A DNA stretch of 64,000 nucleotides from Alloyangia pacifica (GCF_900116195.1 NZ_FOZW01000002.1:1-64000); one strand, 5' to 3'. Shown: positions 44,737 through 54,029, counted from the stretch's first letter. Notes: generated by a model not told the origin, from the sequence alone. A program made the numbers and translations.

Positions 44737-45921
44737 CTACTGGAAGAAATACTGCGCGTAGATCGGTGCGCATCCGGCGCCGAGCGCCCGGGCATTGGCG
44801 CCGACCCGGGCTTCCTCCGGGCGGGGGGGCAGCATCCCCCTGGTGTCCAGCCGGTCGAGCGCGTCGCAGGTGTGGGCAACCACCCGGGCTCGCACCTCGG
44901 CCGGCATGGCTCCGTCGATCAGCGCGACCTCGAAATCCAGCACCGAGCCGATCGAGCGGATCGCATGGGCCAGCGCCTCGCCGGTGCGTTCGACCCAGGG
45001 GCCGATCTGCCGCTCGAAGGCGCGCCAGTCCTGCGGCTGCGTCCAGAGCGCCGTGGTGTCCAGCCCTTCCGCCGCGATGGCTGCCTCCAGCGGGTGCAAC
45101 GAGGCGGCGTCGATCAGCGGCAGCTCGCCGCCGCCGGGCGCGGGCACGCGGAGCGAGCCGAAGGCCCCGGCGTTGTTCTGCGCGCCGACGGTAACGCTGG
45201 AGTTCAGCACCACCCCGCCGCCGATGAAGGAGCCAATGAAGAAATACGCGTAGTCGCTGAACTCGCGACCCCGCCCGAAAACATGCTCGGCGCGGCAGGC
45301 GGCAGTGCCGTCGTTTTCGGTGAACAGCGGCAGCTCGCTGATCCGCGCCACCTCTTGCTGAACGTCGATCTGCGCCCAGATGCTGAAGTCGATGGGAGCG
45401 CCCAGAACCTCGGTCCAGCTCCAGATCTCCGAGGGGGCGGCGATGCCGATGCCGCAGAGCCGCTCGCGCTGGTAGGCCGAAAGCCCCCGCGCAAGGTCCT
45501 CCATGCCACCTTCCAGATAGGCAAAAATCTCGGCTGGCATGGGATAGGGGTAGGTGGACTGCGAAGAGCCCAGAACCTCGCCCATCAGGTTCATCACCAC
45601 GAGGTCCGCCGAGCGCCGGCCGATCTTCAATCCATAAGAGAGCGCCGCGTCTGGGTTCAGCGCCATCGGCACCGAAGGCTTGCCGACCCGCCCGCGTTGC
45701 GGCTCGCGGCGCAGCAGGAACTCCTCCGCCTCGAGCTTGCGCAGGATGTTGGAGACGGTCTGGGCGGAGAGACCGGTGTGCTTGGCGATGTCGCTGCCGG
45801 GCAGCGCGCCGTGGCGCTGGATCATTGACAGGATCAGCCGCTCGTTGTGTGCCCGCACGCCAAGCAGGTTGGCGCCGTCGCTGAGCTTCCTGATCTCCTG
45901 TCCGACCTCCCGGATCTCCAT
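44737..45921 (-). CDS. ROK family transcriptional regulator
   Basis: A 394-residue repressor. Residues about 20-85 are a MarR-like winged helix (SDIAKHTGLSAQTVSNILRK), and the rest is a ROK sugar-sensing domain (FTENDGTAACRAEHVFG, GSFIGGGVVLNSSV). The zinc motif CxCGxxGCxE of ROK kinases is replaced by a PAPGGGELPLIDAASL region, as in several regulators. ATG 45921 with GGGGGAGA upstream is preferred over GTG 45948. Divergent from a fructose-type ABC operon, which it most likely controls. Confidence 0.88.
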   Translation of the reverse strand: MEIREVGQEIRKLSDGANLLGVRAHNERLILSMIQRHGALPGSDIAKHTGLSAQTVSNILRKLEAEEFLLRREPQRGRVGKPSVPMALNPDAALSYGLKIGRRSADLVVMNLMGEVLGSSQSTYPYPMPAEIFAYLEGGMEDLARGLSAYQRERLCGIGIAAPSEIWSWTEVLGAPIDFSIWAQIDVQQEVARISELPLFTENDGTAACRAEHVFGRGREFSDYAYFFIGSFIGGGVVLNSSVTVGAQNNAGAFGSLRVPAPGGGELPLIDAASLHPLEAAIAAEGLDTTALWTQPQDWRAFERQIGPWVERTGEALAHAIRSIGSVLDFEVALIDGAMPAEVRARVVAHTCDALDRLDTRGMLPPRPEEARVGANARALGAGCAPIYAQYFFQ

Positions 45922-45964
45922 GCTGTCTCCCCCGTACCGACGTGCCACAGACTACCTGCTCCAG

Positions 45965-45990
45965 TTAATAAATCAATTTTATTTATTTAT
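45965..45990. promoter_or_regulatory. AT-rich operator between ROK regulator and sugar ABC operon
   Basis: Inverted repeat AATAAAT-N7-ATTTATT (45967-45987) in a strikingly AT-rich island between the divergent genes. ROK regulators such as Mlc and NagC bind AT-rich dyads, so this is probably the operator. Confidence 0.6.
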
Positions 45991-46102
45991 TGACGCAAGG
46001 TCGGAATCGCCAGTATCACAGTGGGCAATCCGTTGGAGGACGGAGGTTTCACGGGGCGCCCGGCGAGGCGACCCCATGACACGATAGGGAGGAGGAGACC
46101 CC

Positions 46103-47119
46103 ATGAAGAAGCTGATTTCCGTCAGCGCGTTTGCGCTGCTCGCATCGACCCTCGGCGCCCACGCGCAGGACGGCGGCAGCGCCTGCCTGATCACCAAGAC
46201 GGACACCAACCCGTTCTTCGTGAAGATGCGCGAAGGCGCGGCGGCCAAGGCCGAGGAACTGGGCATGACGCTCAACTCCTACGCCGGCAAGGTGGATGGC
46301 GACAACGAGAGCCAGGTGGCCGCGATCGAGACCTGCATCGCAAATGGCGCGGACGGTATCCTGATCACCGCGTCGAGCACCTCGGCGATCGTTCCCTCGG
46401 TGCAGCAGGCGCGCGACGCGGGAATCCTGGTGATCGCGCTCGACACACCGCTCGATCCGATCGACGCCGCCGACATGACCTTTGCCACCGACAACTTCCT
46501 TGCCGGCGAACTTATCGGCCAATGGGCCGCGGCCAAGCTCGGCGATGCGGCGGCCGATGCACGGGTGGCCTTCCTCGATCTTGATGTCAGTCAGCCGACC
46601 GTCGGCGTGCTGCGCGATCAGGGCTTCATGCAGGGCTTCGGCATCGATCTCGCCGACCCGAACAAATGGGGTGACGAGGACGATAGCCGCATCGTCGGCC
46701 ATGACGTCACGCAGGGCAACGAGGAAGGTGGCCGCAAGGCGATGGAGAACCTGCTCGCCACCGATCCGATGATCAACGTGGTCTACACGATCAACGAGCC
46801 CGCCGCCGCCGGCGCCTACGAGGCGCTGAAGGCCATCGGACGCGAGAACGATGTGCTCATCGTCTCGGTCGACGGCGGCTGCCCCGGTGTGCAGAACATC
46901 GCCGACGGGGTGATCGGCGCGACCTCGCAGCAATACCCGCTGCTCATGGCGTCCAAGGGCATCGAGGCGATCGCCGCCTTTGCCAAGGACGGCTCCAAGC
47001 CCGAGGCGACCGAGGGCAAGAACTTCTTCGACACCGGCGTGAAGCTGGTGACCGACCAGCCCGTCGAGGGTGTCGAGTCGATCTCGGTCGAGGAAGGCAC
47101 GAACCTCTGCTGGGGCTGA
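46103..47119 (+). CDS. frcB: sugar ABC transporter substrate-binding protein (FrcB-like)
   Basis: A 338-residue periplasmic binding protein of the ribose/galactose type. GGAGGAGGAGACC precedes ATG; the signal peptide ends after GAHAQ (about residue 22). The core shows [20 protein letters not shown], the hinge residues of [12 protein letters not shown], and [14 protein letters not shown]. Sequence and gene order B-C-A resemble the rhizobial fructose importer Frc. Substrate is fructose or another free sugar or polyol. Confidence 0.88.
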   Translation: MKKLISVSAFALLASTLGAHAQDGGSACLITKTDTNPFFVKMREGAAAKAEELGMTLNSYAGKVDGDNESQVAAIETCIANGADGILITASSTSAIVPSVQQARDAGILVIALDTPLDPIDAADMTFATDNFLAGELIGQWAAAKLGDAAADARVAFLDLDVSQPTVGVLRDQGFMQGFGIDLADPNKWGDEDDSRIVGHDVTQGNEEGGRKAMENLLATDPMINVVYTINEPAAAGAYEALKAIGRENDVLIVSVDGGCPGVQNIADGVIGATSQQYPLLMASKGIEAIAAFAKDGSKPEATEGKNFFDTGVKLVTDQPVEGVESISVEEGTNLCWG

Positions 47120-47232
47120 GCCCGGCAGCCCGGGCCCGTGCCGCCTGACGGGGCGGGCCCATTCCAGATTACCGCAACCTGCGGGTCACGGCCGGTGAGG
47201 GGCCGCCCGCGTACGCGAGAGGAGGGCGCGAG

Positions 47233-48303
47233 ATGGCCGAAGCGGACAGGTACGAAGACGTTGTCCGAACCCGGAGCGACGAGAAGTTCGCCGAGTTCGA
47301 GGACACGGGAAAGGGGCTCTGGGGACGCTTCCATGAGCTTTTGCACACCACCCCGGCCATTGTGCCGCTGATCGTGCTGCTGGCCGCCTGCGTGGTCTTC
47401 GGGCTGGTCCTCGGATCGAAATTCTTCTCGCCCTTCGCGCTCACACTGATCCTGCAGCAGGTGCAGATCGTCGGGGTGCTCGCCGCCGCGCAGGCACTGA
47501 TCATCCTGACCGCCGGGATCGACCTGTCGGTCGGGGCGGTGGCGGTGCTCTGCTCGGTGATCATGGGGCAGGTGACCTTCCGCTACGGTGTGCCCGCGGT
47601 GCTCGCCGTGCCCATCGGTCTGGCCTTCGGTACCGCCATCGGCGCAATCAACGGTTGGCTGGTCAGCAAGGTGAAACTACCGCCCTTCATCGTCACGCTG
47701 GGCATGTGGCAGATCGTGCTGGCGGTGAACTACCTCTATTCCGCCAACGAGACGATCCGCGCCCAGGACATCGAGGCGCAGGCTCCGTTCCTGCAGTTCC
47801 TCGGCACCAAGTTCAACGTCGGCGGCGCGGTCTTCACCCTTGGCGTGGTGCTCATGCTGCTGCTCGTGCTGGTGCTGGCCTACGTGCTGCGCTCCACTGC
47901 CTGGGGGCGCCACGTCTACGCGGTGGGCGATGACCCCGAAGCAGCGCAACTCGCGGGCGTCGACCGGCACAAGACCATCATGTCGGTCTACATGCTGGTG
48001 GGCTTCATCTGCGGTCTCGCGGGCTGGGTGATGATCGGTCGCTTCGGTTCGGTCTCGCCCTCCGCGACCACCGGCGTCATCGGCAACATCCAGGCGATCA
48101 CCGCTGTGGTTATCGGGGGCATCTCGCTCTTCGGCGGGCGCGGCTCGATCCTCGGGGCCTTCTTCGGGGCGCTGATCGTGGGTGTCTTCGAACTGGGCCT
48201 GCGCATGGCCGGGGCCGACCCGCAATGGACCTATCTTCTCATCGGTGTGCTGATCATCGCCGCCGTGACCGTGGACCAATGGATCAGAAAGGTGACGGCA
48301 TGA
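47233..48303 (+). CDS. frcC: sugar ABC transporter permease (FrcC-like)
   Basis: A 356-residue membrane protein with about ten helices. A 40-residue cytoplasmic lead precedes the first helix, as in FrcC. Typical motifs are LTAGIDLSVGAVAVLCSVIM, KLPPFIVTLGMW, AVGDDPEAAQLAGVD and GGISLFGGRGSILGAFFGAL. GGAGGG precedes ATG 47233. It overlaps the ATPase gene by four bases (ATGA). Confidence 0.92.
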   Translation: MAEADRYEDVVRTRSDEKFAEFEDTGKGLWGRFHELLHTTPAIVPLIVLLAACVVFGLVLGSKFFSPFALTLILQQVQIVGVLAAAQALIILTAGIDLSVGAVAVLCSVIMGQVTFRYGVPAVLAVPIGLAFGTAIGAINGWLVSKVKLPPFIVTLGMWQIVLAVNYLYSANETIRAQDIEAQAPFLQFLGTKFNVGGAVFTLGVVLMLLLVLVLAYVLRSTAWGRHVYAVGDDPEAAQLAGVDRHKTIMSVYMLVGFICGLAGWVMIGRFGSVSPSATTGVIGNIQAITAVVIGGISLFGGRGSILGAFFGALIVGVFELGLRMAGADPQWTYLLIGVLIIAAVTVDQWIRKVTA

Positions 48304-49079
48304 CCTCTCCAGTTCTCGAAGCCCGTGGCCTCGTCAAGCGCTACGGCAAGGTGACCGCCCTCGACCACTGCGACTTCGACCTGATGCCGGGGGAAATCCT
48401 CGCGGTGATCGGCGACAACGGCGCGGGCAAGTCGACGCTGATCAAGGCGCTCTCCGGCGCCATCCAGCCCAACGCGGGGGAAATCTTCCTCGAAGGCAAA
48501 CCGGTCAGTTTCGACTCGCCCAATGACGCGCGGGGCGAGGGGATCGAAACCGTCTATCAGACCCTCGCCATGTCCCCGGCGCTATCGATCGCCGACAACA
48601 TGTTCATGGGGCGCGAGCTGCGCATGCCCGGCTTCATGGGCCAGTACTTCCGCAAGCTCGACCGCAAGCGGATGGAGGAGTTCTCGCGGCAGAAGCTCTC
48701 GGAACTGGGGCTGATGACCATCCAGAACATCAACCAGCCGGTCGAGACGCTCTCGGGCGGCCAGCGTCAGGGTGTGGCGGTGGCGCGGGCGGCGGCCTTC
48801 GGCTCGCGGGTGGTGATCCTCGACGAGCCGACCGCGGCGCTCGGGGTGAAGGAGAGCCGCCGGGTGCTCGACCTTATTCAGGAGGTGCGGGCGCGGGGCA
48901 TCCCGATCATCCTGATCTCGCACAACATGCCGCATGTCTTCGAGGTCGCCGACCGGGTGCACATCCACCGCCTTGGCAAGCGGCTCTGCGTGATCGACCC
49001 CAAGGAGCACACGATGTCAGATGCGGTGGCCTACATGACCGGTGCGGCGGTGCCGGAGGGGGTTGCCGAACCGGCGTGA
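48300..49079 (+). CDS. frcA: sugar ABC transporter ATP-binding protein (FrcA-like, single domain)
   Basis: A 259-residue ATPase. Unlike RbsA-type sugar ATPases of about 500 residues with two domains, it has one, as in FrcA. Walker A is GDNGAGKST, signature LSGGQRQGVAVARA, Walker B VVILDEPTAALG, switch ISHN. ATG 48300 overlaps the permease stop. No fructokinase gene follows, so sugar phosphorylation must be encoded elsewhere. Confidence 0.92.
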   Translation: MTSPVLEARGLVKRYGKVTALDHCDFDLMPGEILAVIGDNGAGKSTLIKALSGAIQPNAGEIFLEGKPVSFDSPNDARGEGIETVYQTLAMSPALSIADNMFMGRELRMPGFMGQYFRKLDRKRMEEFSRQKLSELGLMTIQNINQPVETLSGGQRQGVAVARAAAFGSRVVILDEPTAALGVKESRRVLDLIQEVRARGIPIILISHNMPHVFEVADRVHIHRLGKRLCVIDPKEHTMSDAVAYMTGAAVPEGVAEPA

Positions 49080-49106
49080 CCTGCCGATCCCGCCCAGACC
49101 GGACGA

Positions 49107-49133
49107 CGCCCGGCTCCTAGATGGGGCCGGGCG
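49107..49133 (+). terminator. possible terminator of the sugar ABC operon
   Basis: 8-bp GC stem CGCCCGGC/GCCGGGCG with 11-nt loop, 28 bases after the ATPase stop and before the convergent HxlR gene. No T run. Confidence 0.4.
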
Positions 49134-49176
49134 CATTGGTGTCCAAGCGCGCCGGTACGTCAGAAGATGCGCGTTC

Positions 49177-49866
49177 TCAGCTGACCAGCTTCTTCTGGGC
49201 GGCAAAGGGGCTCAGGCCGAGCCACTTTTGAATTGTCGACGCGACGTCGCGGCAGCCATCCATCTCGAATTTGTCCGCGGCCCTGGCGGTCGTCGTCAGG
49301 CCCATCCAGACCTCGGTCATCGTCCGCAGGTCGGTGGTCACCACGAGATCGACCTCGAAGCCGGGGTCGACGAGGCAGAGATCAACCGCGCCGTTCGGCT
49401 CGACAATGAGCCACCAGGACCGTTTCGACTGGGGCACGTCGGCGAACTGGAAGTTCAGCACCGTGCGCCTTGGCGGCAGTGGGCTGGGGTCGAGATTGCG
49501 CCGCATGTCCCACATCAGCAGCGAGACATCGAGCCGTTCGAGCGAGGGCTCGGATTTCACCCATTTCTGCCCCCAGATGCCGAAGGCCTCGACGATCGAC
49601 AGCAGGTCCGCGCCAGCCGTCGTGAGCAGGTAGTCGACGTGTTGCGTGCCGGCGACCGGGTGCCGCTCGACGATGCCCGCGGCCTCCAGTTCGCGCAGCC
49701 GCTGCGCCAGCAGCGAACGCGACATGCGCGGCACGCCGCGCCGCAGGTCGTTGAACCGCGTTGACCCGGCGACGAGCTCTCGGACAAGCACCATTGTCCA
49801 GCGTGTACAGAGAATTTCGGCGGCCATGGCCACCGGGCAGAACTGGAAGTAGCTGGCATTTGACAT
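49177..49866 (-). CDS. HxlR family transcriptional regulator with C-terminal SCP2-like domain
   Basis: A 229-residue regulator. Residues 1-100 are the HxlR winged helix (AAEILCTRWTMVLVREL, RSLLAQRLRELEAAGIVER). The extra 110 residues (FQFADVPQSKRSWWLIVEPN, EVDLVVTTDLRTMTEVWMG) resemble the sterol-carrier-like domain found in this long HxlR form. It contains Cys10, which may be redox active in the family, though this is not shown. It is divergent from the FAD oxidoreductase gene, with a dyad between. Confidence 0.85.
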   Translation of the reverse strand: MSNASYFQFCPVAMAAEILCTRWTMVLVRELVAGSTRFNDLRRGVPRMSRSLLAQRLRELEAAGIVERHPVAGTQHVDYLLTTAGADLLSIVEAFGIWGQKWVKSEPSLERLDVSLLMWDMRRNLDPSPLPPRRTVLNFQFADVPQSKRSWWLIVEPNGAVDLCLVDPGFEVDLVVTTDLRTMTEVWMGLTTTARAADKFEMDGCRDVASTIQKWLGLSPFAAQKKLVS

Positions 49867-49920
49867 ATCCGCTCCCCTGGCTTGCAGGCCGCATTATAGC
49901 CCACATTCCATTTTTTGTAT

Positions 49921-49950
49921 CCGGTCCAGACTCTGGACCGGCTGGTCCAG
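49921..49950. promoter_or_regulatory. operator-like repeats before the FAD oxidoreductase gene
   Basis: Perfect inverted repeat CCGGTCCAG-ACT-CTGGACCGG (49921-49941), directly followed by a third copy CTGGTCCAG (49942-49950). Likely binding site of the divergent HxlR regulator. Confidence 0.55.
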
Positions 49951-50072
49951 TTTCGACACTGGTTTCAAATCCGTCCCAGCTGCATCCTCCTGCGCCATGA
50001 ACCGCACCGCATGTCGGTTCGGCACAGGGGCGCCCGGCCGGTGCCGCCGCCCCGCAACCAGCGGAGGAAACC

Positions 50073-51518
50073 ATGACCAACGGAATCGAGGTGAACGGCC
50101 TGGACGGCACCAGGCAGAAGGTCTCGGCGGAGGCGCGGGCGGAACTTGACGGGGCGCTGCGCGGCGCTGTCCTTTCCGACGGCGAGGACGGGTTCGAAGA
50201 GGCGCGGGCGATCTGGAACGGTATGGTCGACCGCAAGCCGGCGCTGGTGATCCGGGCGATGGGCACCGGTGATATCCGCGCCGCGGTGAATTTTGCCCGG
50301 GACCACGGTCTGCGGATGTCGGTGCGCGCAGGCGGGCACCAGATCGCCGGGCTGGCGGTCGAGGAGGGCGCGCTGATGCTGGATCTGTCGCAGATGCGCT
50401 CGGTGCATGTCGATCCGGCGGCCCACACGGCGCGGGTCGAACCCGGTGCCACGCTTGGCGATATCGACTGCGAGACGCAGGTGCACGGGCTGGCCGTGCC
50501 GGTGGGGGTCAATTCGACCACGGGCATATCCGGGCTGACGCTGGGCGGCGGCTTCGGCTGGATCACCCGCAAATACGGCATGACCATCGACAACTTGCTC
50601 TCGGCCGAGATCGTCATTGCGGACGGCACCATCCTGCATGTGTCGGAAACCGAGAACCCCGACCTGTTCTGGGCGATCCGCGGCGGGGGCGGCAACTTCG
50701 GCGTGGTGGCCTCCTTCGAGTTCCGCCTGCATCCCGTCGGCCCCGAGGTGCTGTCAGGGCTCATCGTGCATCCCTTCGCCGAGGCCGCCGAGCTGCTGCC
50801 GAAGTTCCGAGCGCTCTGCGATACGGCCCCGGACGAGCTGACCATATGGTCGGTGCTGCGCAAGGCGCCGCCGCTGCCTTTCCTCCCCGAAGAGTGGCAT
50901 GGCCGCGAGGTGCTGATCTTTGCCGCCTGCTACGCCGGTGACATGGCCGAGGGCGAGGCGGCGATGCGCGAGCTGCGGGCGCTTGGCTCGCCCATCGTCG
51001 ACGTGATCGGCCCCCACCCATTCGCCGGCTGGCAGGCGGCCTTCGATCCGCTGCTCGCGCCGGGCGCGCGCAACTACTGGAAGAGCCGCGATTTCCTGAC
51101 CCTTGGGAGAGGCACCATCGGCGCCATTCTCGATGCGGTCGGGCAATTGCCGGACCCGCAGTGCGAGGTGTTCATCGCCCATGTCGGCGGTGCCATGGCC
51201 CGCGTCGCCTCGAATGCGACTGCCTTCCCGCAGCGTGACAGCCACTTCACCATGAACGTTCACACGCGGTGGGACGATCCGGCGAAGGACGCGGCCTGCA
51301 TTGGCTGGGCGCGCGATCTCTTCGAGGCAACGGCGGCAGATGCGGCCCCCAGCGTCTACGTCAACTTCATGCCGGAGGACGAGCCCGATCGTCTTGCCGA
51401 GGCCTATGGCGGCAACCTAGAGCGACTGCGCGAGATCAAGGCGCGCTACGACCCGGCGAACCTCTTCCGGGTCAATCACAACATCCAGCCGCAGCGGGTG
51501 ACCGAAGCCGCGCAATGA
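50073..51518 (+). CDS. FAD-linked oxidoreductase with BBE domain
   Basis: A 481-residue flavoprotein of the berberine-bridge-like family. The FAD-binding PP-loop is VRAGGHQIAG, with His89 in the position of covalent attachment; the second (cysteinyl) attachment Cys is not seen (GVNSTTGISGLTLGGGFGW). The C-terminal BBE segment (YGGNLERLREIKARYDPANL, FRVNHNIQP) is present. Such enzymes oxidise sugars, alcohols or secondary metabolites with oxygen. It faces an HxlR regulator and precedes a truncated haemoglobin gene, which may relate to oxygen. Confidence 0.88.
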   Translation: MTNGIEVNGLDGTRQKVSAEARAELDGALRGAVLSDGEDGFEEARAIWNGMVDRKPALVIRAMGTGDIRAAVNFARDHGLRMSVRAGGHQIAGLAVEEGALMLDLSQMRSVHVDPAAHTARVEPGATLGDIDCETQVHGLAVPVGVNSTTGISGLTLGGGFGWITRKYGMTIDNLLSAEIVIADGTILHVSETENPDLFWAIRGGGGNFGVVASFEFRLHPVGPEVLSGLIVHPFAEAAELLPKFRALCDTAPDELTIWSVLRKAPPLPFLPEEWHGREVLIFAACYAGDMAEGEAAMRELRALGSPIVDVIGPHPFAGWQAAFDPLLAPGARNYWKSRDFLTLGRGTIGAILDAVGQLPDPQCEVFIAHVGGAMARVASNATAFPQRDSHFTMNVHTRWDDPAKDAACIGWARDLFEATAADAAPSVYVNFMPEDEPDRLAEAYGGNLERLREIKARYDPANLFRVNHNIQPQRVTEAAQ

Positions 51519-51526
51519 GCGGTGGT

Positions 51527-51552
51527 GCAGGCGCGCCCTTCGGTGCGCCTGC
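51527..51552 (+). terminator. hairpin between oxidoreductase and truncated haemoglobin genes
   Basis: 8-bp stem GCAGGCGC/GCGCCTGC, 10-nt loop, 9 bases after the oxidoreductase stop. It may end or attenuate transcription before the haemoglobin gene. Confidence 0.4.
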
Positions 51553-51618
51553 TTCAGAATGCGGCGCGCCGCGGACGAGGAGCTGGCGGCGACCCATACA
51601 TAACGACGGGAGGGAAAC

Positions 51619-51993
51619 ATGGAACGCTCACTCTACGACCGGCTCGGCGGCAAGCCAGGCGTCGCGGCCCTGGTGGACGACGTCATCGAGGCGCACCTGA
51701 AGAACCCGGTGATCCAGGCGCGGTTTCTGCCGTATCTCGAGATGCCGGAGCGACTAGCAACGGCCAAGGCGCATCTATGCGATTTCTTCGGGGCCGGGAG
51801 TGGCGGGCCGGAGACCTATACCGGACGCAGCATGGTCGAGGCGCACCGCGGCATGAACATCAGCGCAGCCGAATACCTTGCGGCCATGGACGACATCATG
51901 GCCACGCTCGAAGCGCATGACATCGACGAGCAGGCCCGCAAGGACGTGCTGATGATCTCCTTTTCCCTGAAGCCGGAGATCGTGCGGCAGTGA
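51619..51993 (+). CDS. group I truncated haemoglobin
   Basis: A 124-residue haem protein of the truncated globin family (2-on-2 fold). It opens with SLYDRLGGKPGVAALVDDVI and carries the proximal His76 in the hallmark EAHRGMNIS. GGGAGGGAAAC precedes ATG. Such proteins bind oxygen or nitric oxide. It lies 100 bases after the FAD oxidoreductase gene, perhaps in one transcription unit. Confidence 0.9.
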   Translation: MERSLYDRLGGKPGVAALVDDVIEAHLKNPVIQARFLPYLEMPERLATAKAHLCDFFGAGSGGPETYTGRSMVEAHRGMNISAAEYLAAMDDIMATLEAHDIDEQARKDVLMISFSLKPEIVRQ

Positions 51994-52029
51994 TGCCCGT
52001 CGCGGAGTGGCGAGCCCTCTGCGGCGGGA

Positions 52030-52338
52030 TCATTTCTTGCCGAGGAACTGGCCGACGATGGCGGTCAGCACGCCGCCACCGGCGGCTCCGCCAAGCAACT
52101 GCCCGATCAGGGCGCCGATATCGAGCCCTCCGGCCGCAGTGGCCGCATCGGCCGCCGCTGTCGGATCACCGCCCCCGAGAAGTGCGCCGATAGCCGAGCC
52201 GCCGAGGATGCCCCCGACCGCTCCGGACAGGAGCTTCGGTAGGACCGCCATGCCGACGGTCTTCACCACCTGCCCGGCCACGCCACCGCCAACCATGCCG
52301 GCAATGGCCTGGACGATCAGTGCTGCAATACCTTCCAT
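52030..52338 (-). CDS. small Gly/Ala-rich hydrophobic protein
   Basis: A 102-residue protein made of Gly, Ala, Leu, Ile and Val with glycine-zipper-like runs (GAVGGILGGSAIGALLGGGD, GGAAGGGVLTAIVGQFLGKK). Two or three membrane or amphipathic helices are likely. A GGA site stands just before ATG. Similar small proteins are widespread but uncharacterised; a bacteriocin-like or membrane-stress role would be speculation. Confidence 0.65.
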   Translation of the reverse strand: MEGIAALIVQAIAGMVGGGVAGQVVKTVGMAVLPKLLSGAVGGILGGSAIGALLGGGDPTAAADAATAAGGLDIGALIGQLLGGAAGGGVLTAIVGQFLGKK

Positions 52339-52513
52339 GAATTTCGTCCTTCGATTGCAAATGTCCTCAAGTAATCAGCTCATGGTAACTCAGTCGGAAA
52401 AATTCCGTTAGGTAAAACTCTACCGCGGGTGAAAAGCGAGCGCGGTGTGCGCGACAGGCAGGACTGCCTGGAGAGTGTAGGGTCCCGGTCGGGGGGAGCC
52501 GGAACCCCACCGG

Positions 52514-53011
52514 TCAGGAATAGGCCCCTGCCGAATAGGTCAGCTCGTAGCTGTGGCTGTAAAGCTCGAAGACGTTGCCGAAGGGGTCCTCGACATAGAC
52601 CATGCGGTAGGGTTTCTCGCCCGGGAAATAGGCGCGCACCGGCATCCGCTGCTTGCCGCCCGCGGCAACGATCTTTTCCAGCAGCCCCTCGATGTCCGGG
52701 TCCTGGATCGCGAAATGGAATGTCCCGTGACGGCGGAAGGCGAAGTTGTCCTCCGGGGCGTGGTTCCCGGCGAATTCGAAGAGCTCGATGCCGATGCCGT
52801 CGCCGGTGGAAAGATGTGCGATCCGCAACCGCTCCCAGCCCGAACCGAAGACGTCGGTGCACATCACGCCGATCGCGCTGTCATCCTCGACGACCTCGCT
52901 CGGGGGCATGAGCACGTAGAAGCCAAGAACCTCGGCGTAGAATTTCACGGCGGCGTCGAGATCGGGTACGGAAAGGCCGATGTGCGAGAAGGTGCGGGGG
53001 GTCGGTTTCAT
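52514..53011 (-). CDS. VOC superfamily (glyoxalase/dioxygenase-like) protein
   Basis: A 165-residue two-module VOC protein. ATG 53011 with AGGAGAG upstream is chosen over a longer frame. Candidate metal ligands are His10 (SHIGLSVPDLDAAVKFY), the Glu of IELFEF, the second-module His (GTFHFAI) and the Glu of FELYSH. Reactions in the family range from glyoxalase to ring-cleaving dioxygenase. It is divergent from a LysR regulator, which probably controls it. Confidence 0.85.
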   Translation of the reverse strand: MKPTPRTFSHIGLSVPDLDAAVKFYAEVLGFYVLMPPSEVVEDDSAIGVMCTDVFGSGWERLRIAHLSTGDGIGIELFEFAGNHAPEDNFAFRRHGTFHFAIQDPDIEGLLEKIVAAGGKQRMPVRAYFPGEKPYRMVYVEDPFGNVFELYSHSYELTYSAGAYS

Positions 53012-53061
53012 GTCGCTCTCCTGTTTGTTGAGGATGGGCGAGGTGTAGACAGGCACTCCCT

Positions 53062-53080
53062 ATATGTGAAATTATCATAT
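53062..53080. promoter_or_regulatory. LysR-type operator-like dyad
   Basis: ATATG-N9-CATAT in an AT-rich stretch between the divergent VOC and LysR genes, of the T-N11-A type bound by LysR regulators. Confidence 0.45.
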
Positions 53081-53112
53081 CTCATGATGATTCAAATGAT
53101 GCGTTATGATTT

Positions 53113-54000
53113 ATGCTCAATGCCACCTGGATCGAAACCTTCACCGTGCTTGCCGAAGAGGGGCATTTCACCCGGGCGGCCGTCCGGCTGAACATGACGC
53201 AGCCCGGCGTGTCGCAGCACCTGCGCAAGCTCGAAGCGCAGCTCGGGCAGGCGCTGATTTCGCAGGAAGGCAAGGGCTTTACCCTGACTGCGGCGGGGGA
53301 GGCCGTCCGTGATCTCGGCCTCTCGCGCCGCGCCGAGGAGCGCGCGCTTCGGGAGGCGGTCGGGCGCGATGACCCGGAGGTTGGAGAGCTGCGCGTCGCC
53401 TGTTCGGGCAGTTTTGCCATGCTCTTCTATCCGCACGCCATCGCGCTCATGCGGCAGTCGCCTGGCCTTTCGATCCACGTCGAGGCGGCACCGCAGGATC
53501 GGGTCCTCGCCGGTATCCTTGAGGGGCGCTTCGACCTCGGCGTGATCGCGGAGGACCCGCAGCATCCGCGGATCGACGCGCGGCACATCGGGCAGGAGGA
53601 GCTCTGCCTCGTGGTCCCGGCGGGGACTGCCAGCCCGCTGCGGTTCGCCGAGTTGGAGGCACTCGGGCTGGTCGCCCACCCGGACGTCTACAGCTATGCC
53701 GATGACCTCTTCGCGCAGAACTTTCCCGAGGCATTCACCGGGGCGGACAGGCTGCGGCTGCGCACCTACGTGAACCAGATCGGGCAGATACCTGCGCCCG
53801 TGGCCGAAGGGGTGGGGTACACGCTGCTTCCGCGCAGCGGTCTCACGGCGTTTCCACTCGCGGACCGGGTCGAGATCGCGCGTCTGCCGCACCCGAGGTA
53901 CCATGAGCTCTGGTGCATCGCCCGGCGCGGGCGCGTGCCAAGCGCAAGGTTCGAGCGGATCAGGACGCTTGTCGAGGCGCTCTCGGCCGAGCTCGACTGA
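53113..54000 (+). CDS. LysR family transcriptional regulator
   Basis: A 295-residue regulator. The winged helix covers residues 1-62 (FTVLAEEGHFTRAAVRLNMT, QPGVSQHLRKLEAQLG) and the effector domain 90-290. The start ATG 53113 gives the usual N-terminus, although the ribosome site is poor. Divergent from the VOC gene, so likely its activator. A strong hairpin follows the stop. Confidence 0.88.
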   Translation: MLNATWIETFTVLAEEGHFTRAAVRLNMTQPGVSQHLRKLEAQLGQALISQEGKGFTLTAAGEAVRDLGLSRRAEERALREAVGRDDPEVGELRVACSGSFAMLFYPHAIALMRQSPGLSIHVEAAPQDRVLAGILEGRFDLGVIAEDPQHPRIDARHIGQEELCLVVPAGTASPLRFAELEALGLVAHPDVYSYADDLFAQNFPEAFTGADRLRLRTYVNQIGQIPAPVAEGVGYTLLPRSGLTAFPLADRVEIARLPHPRYHELWCIARRGRVPSARFERIRTLVEALSAELD

Positions 54001-54029
54001 GGGCGGGCCGGTGCGACGCCGGCCCGCCC
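54001..54029. terminator. strong bidirectional hairpin terminator
   Basis: Perfect 11-bp stem GGGCGGGCCGG/CCGGCCCGCCC with 7-nt loop, starting right after the LysR stop and lying 42 bases beyond the end of the convergent six-gene operon. Confidence 0.7.
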
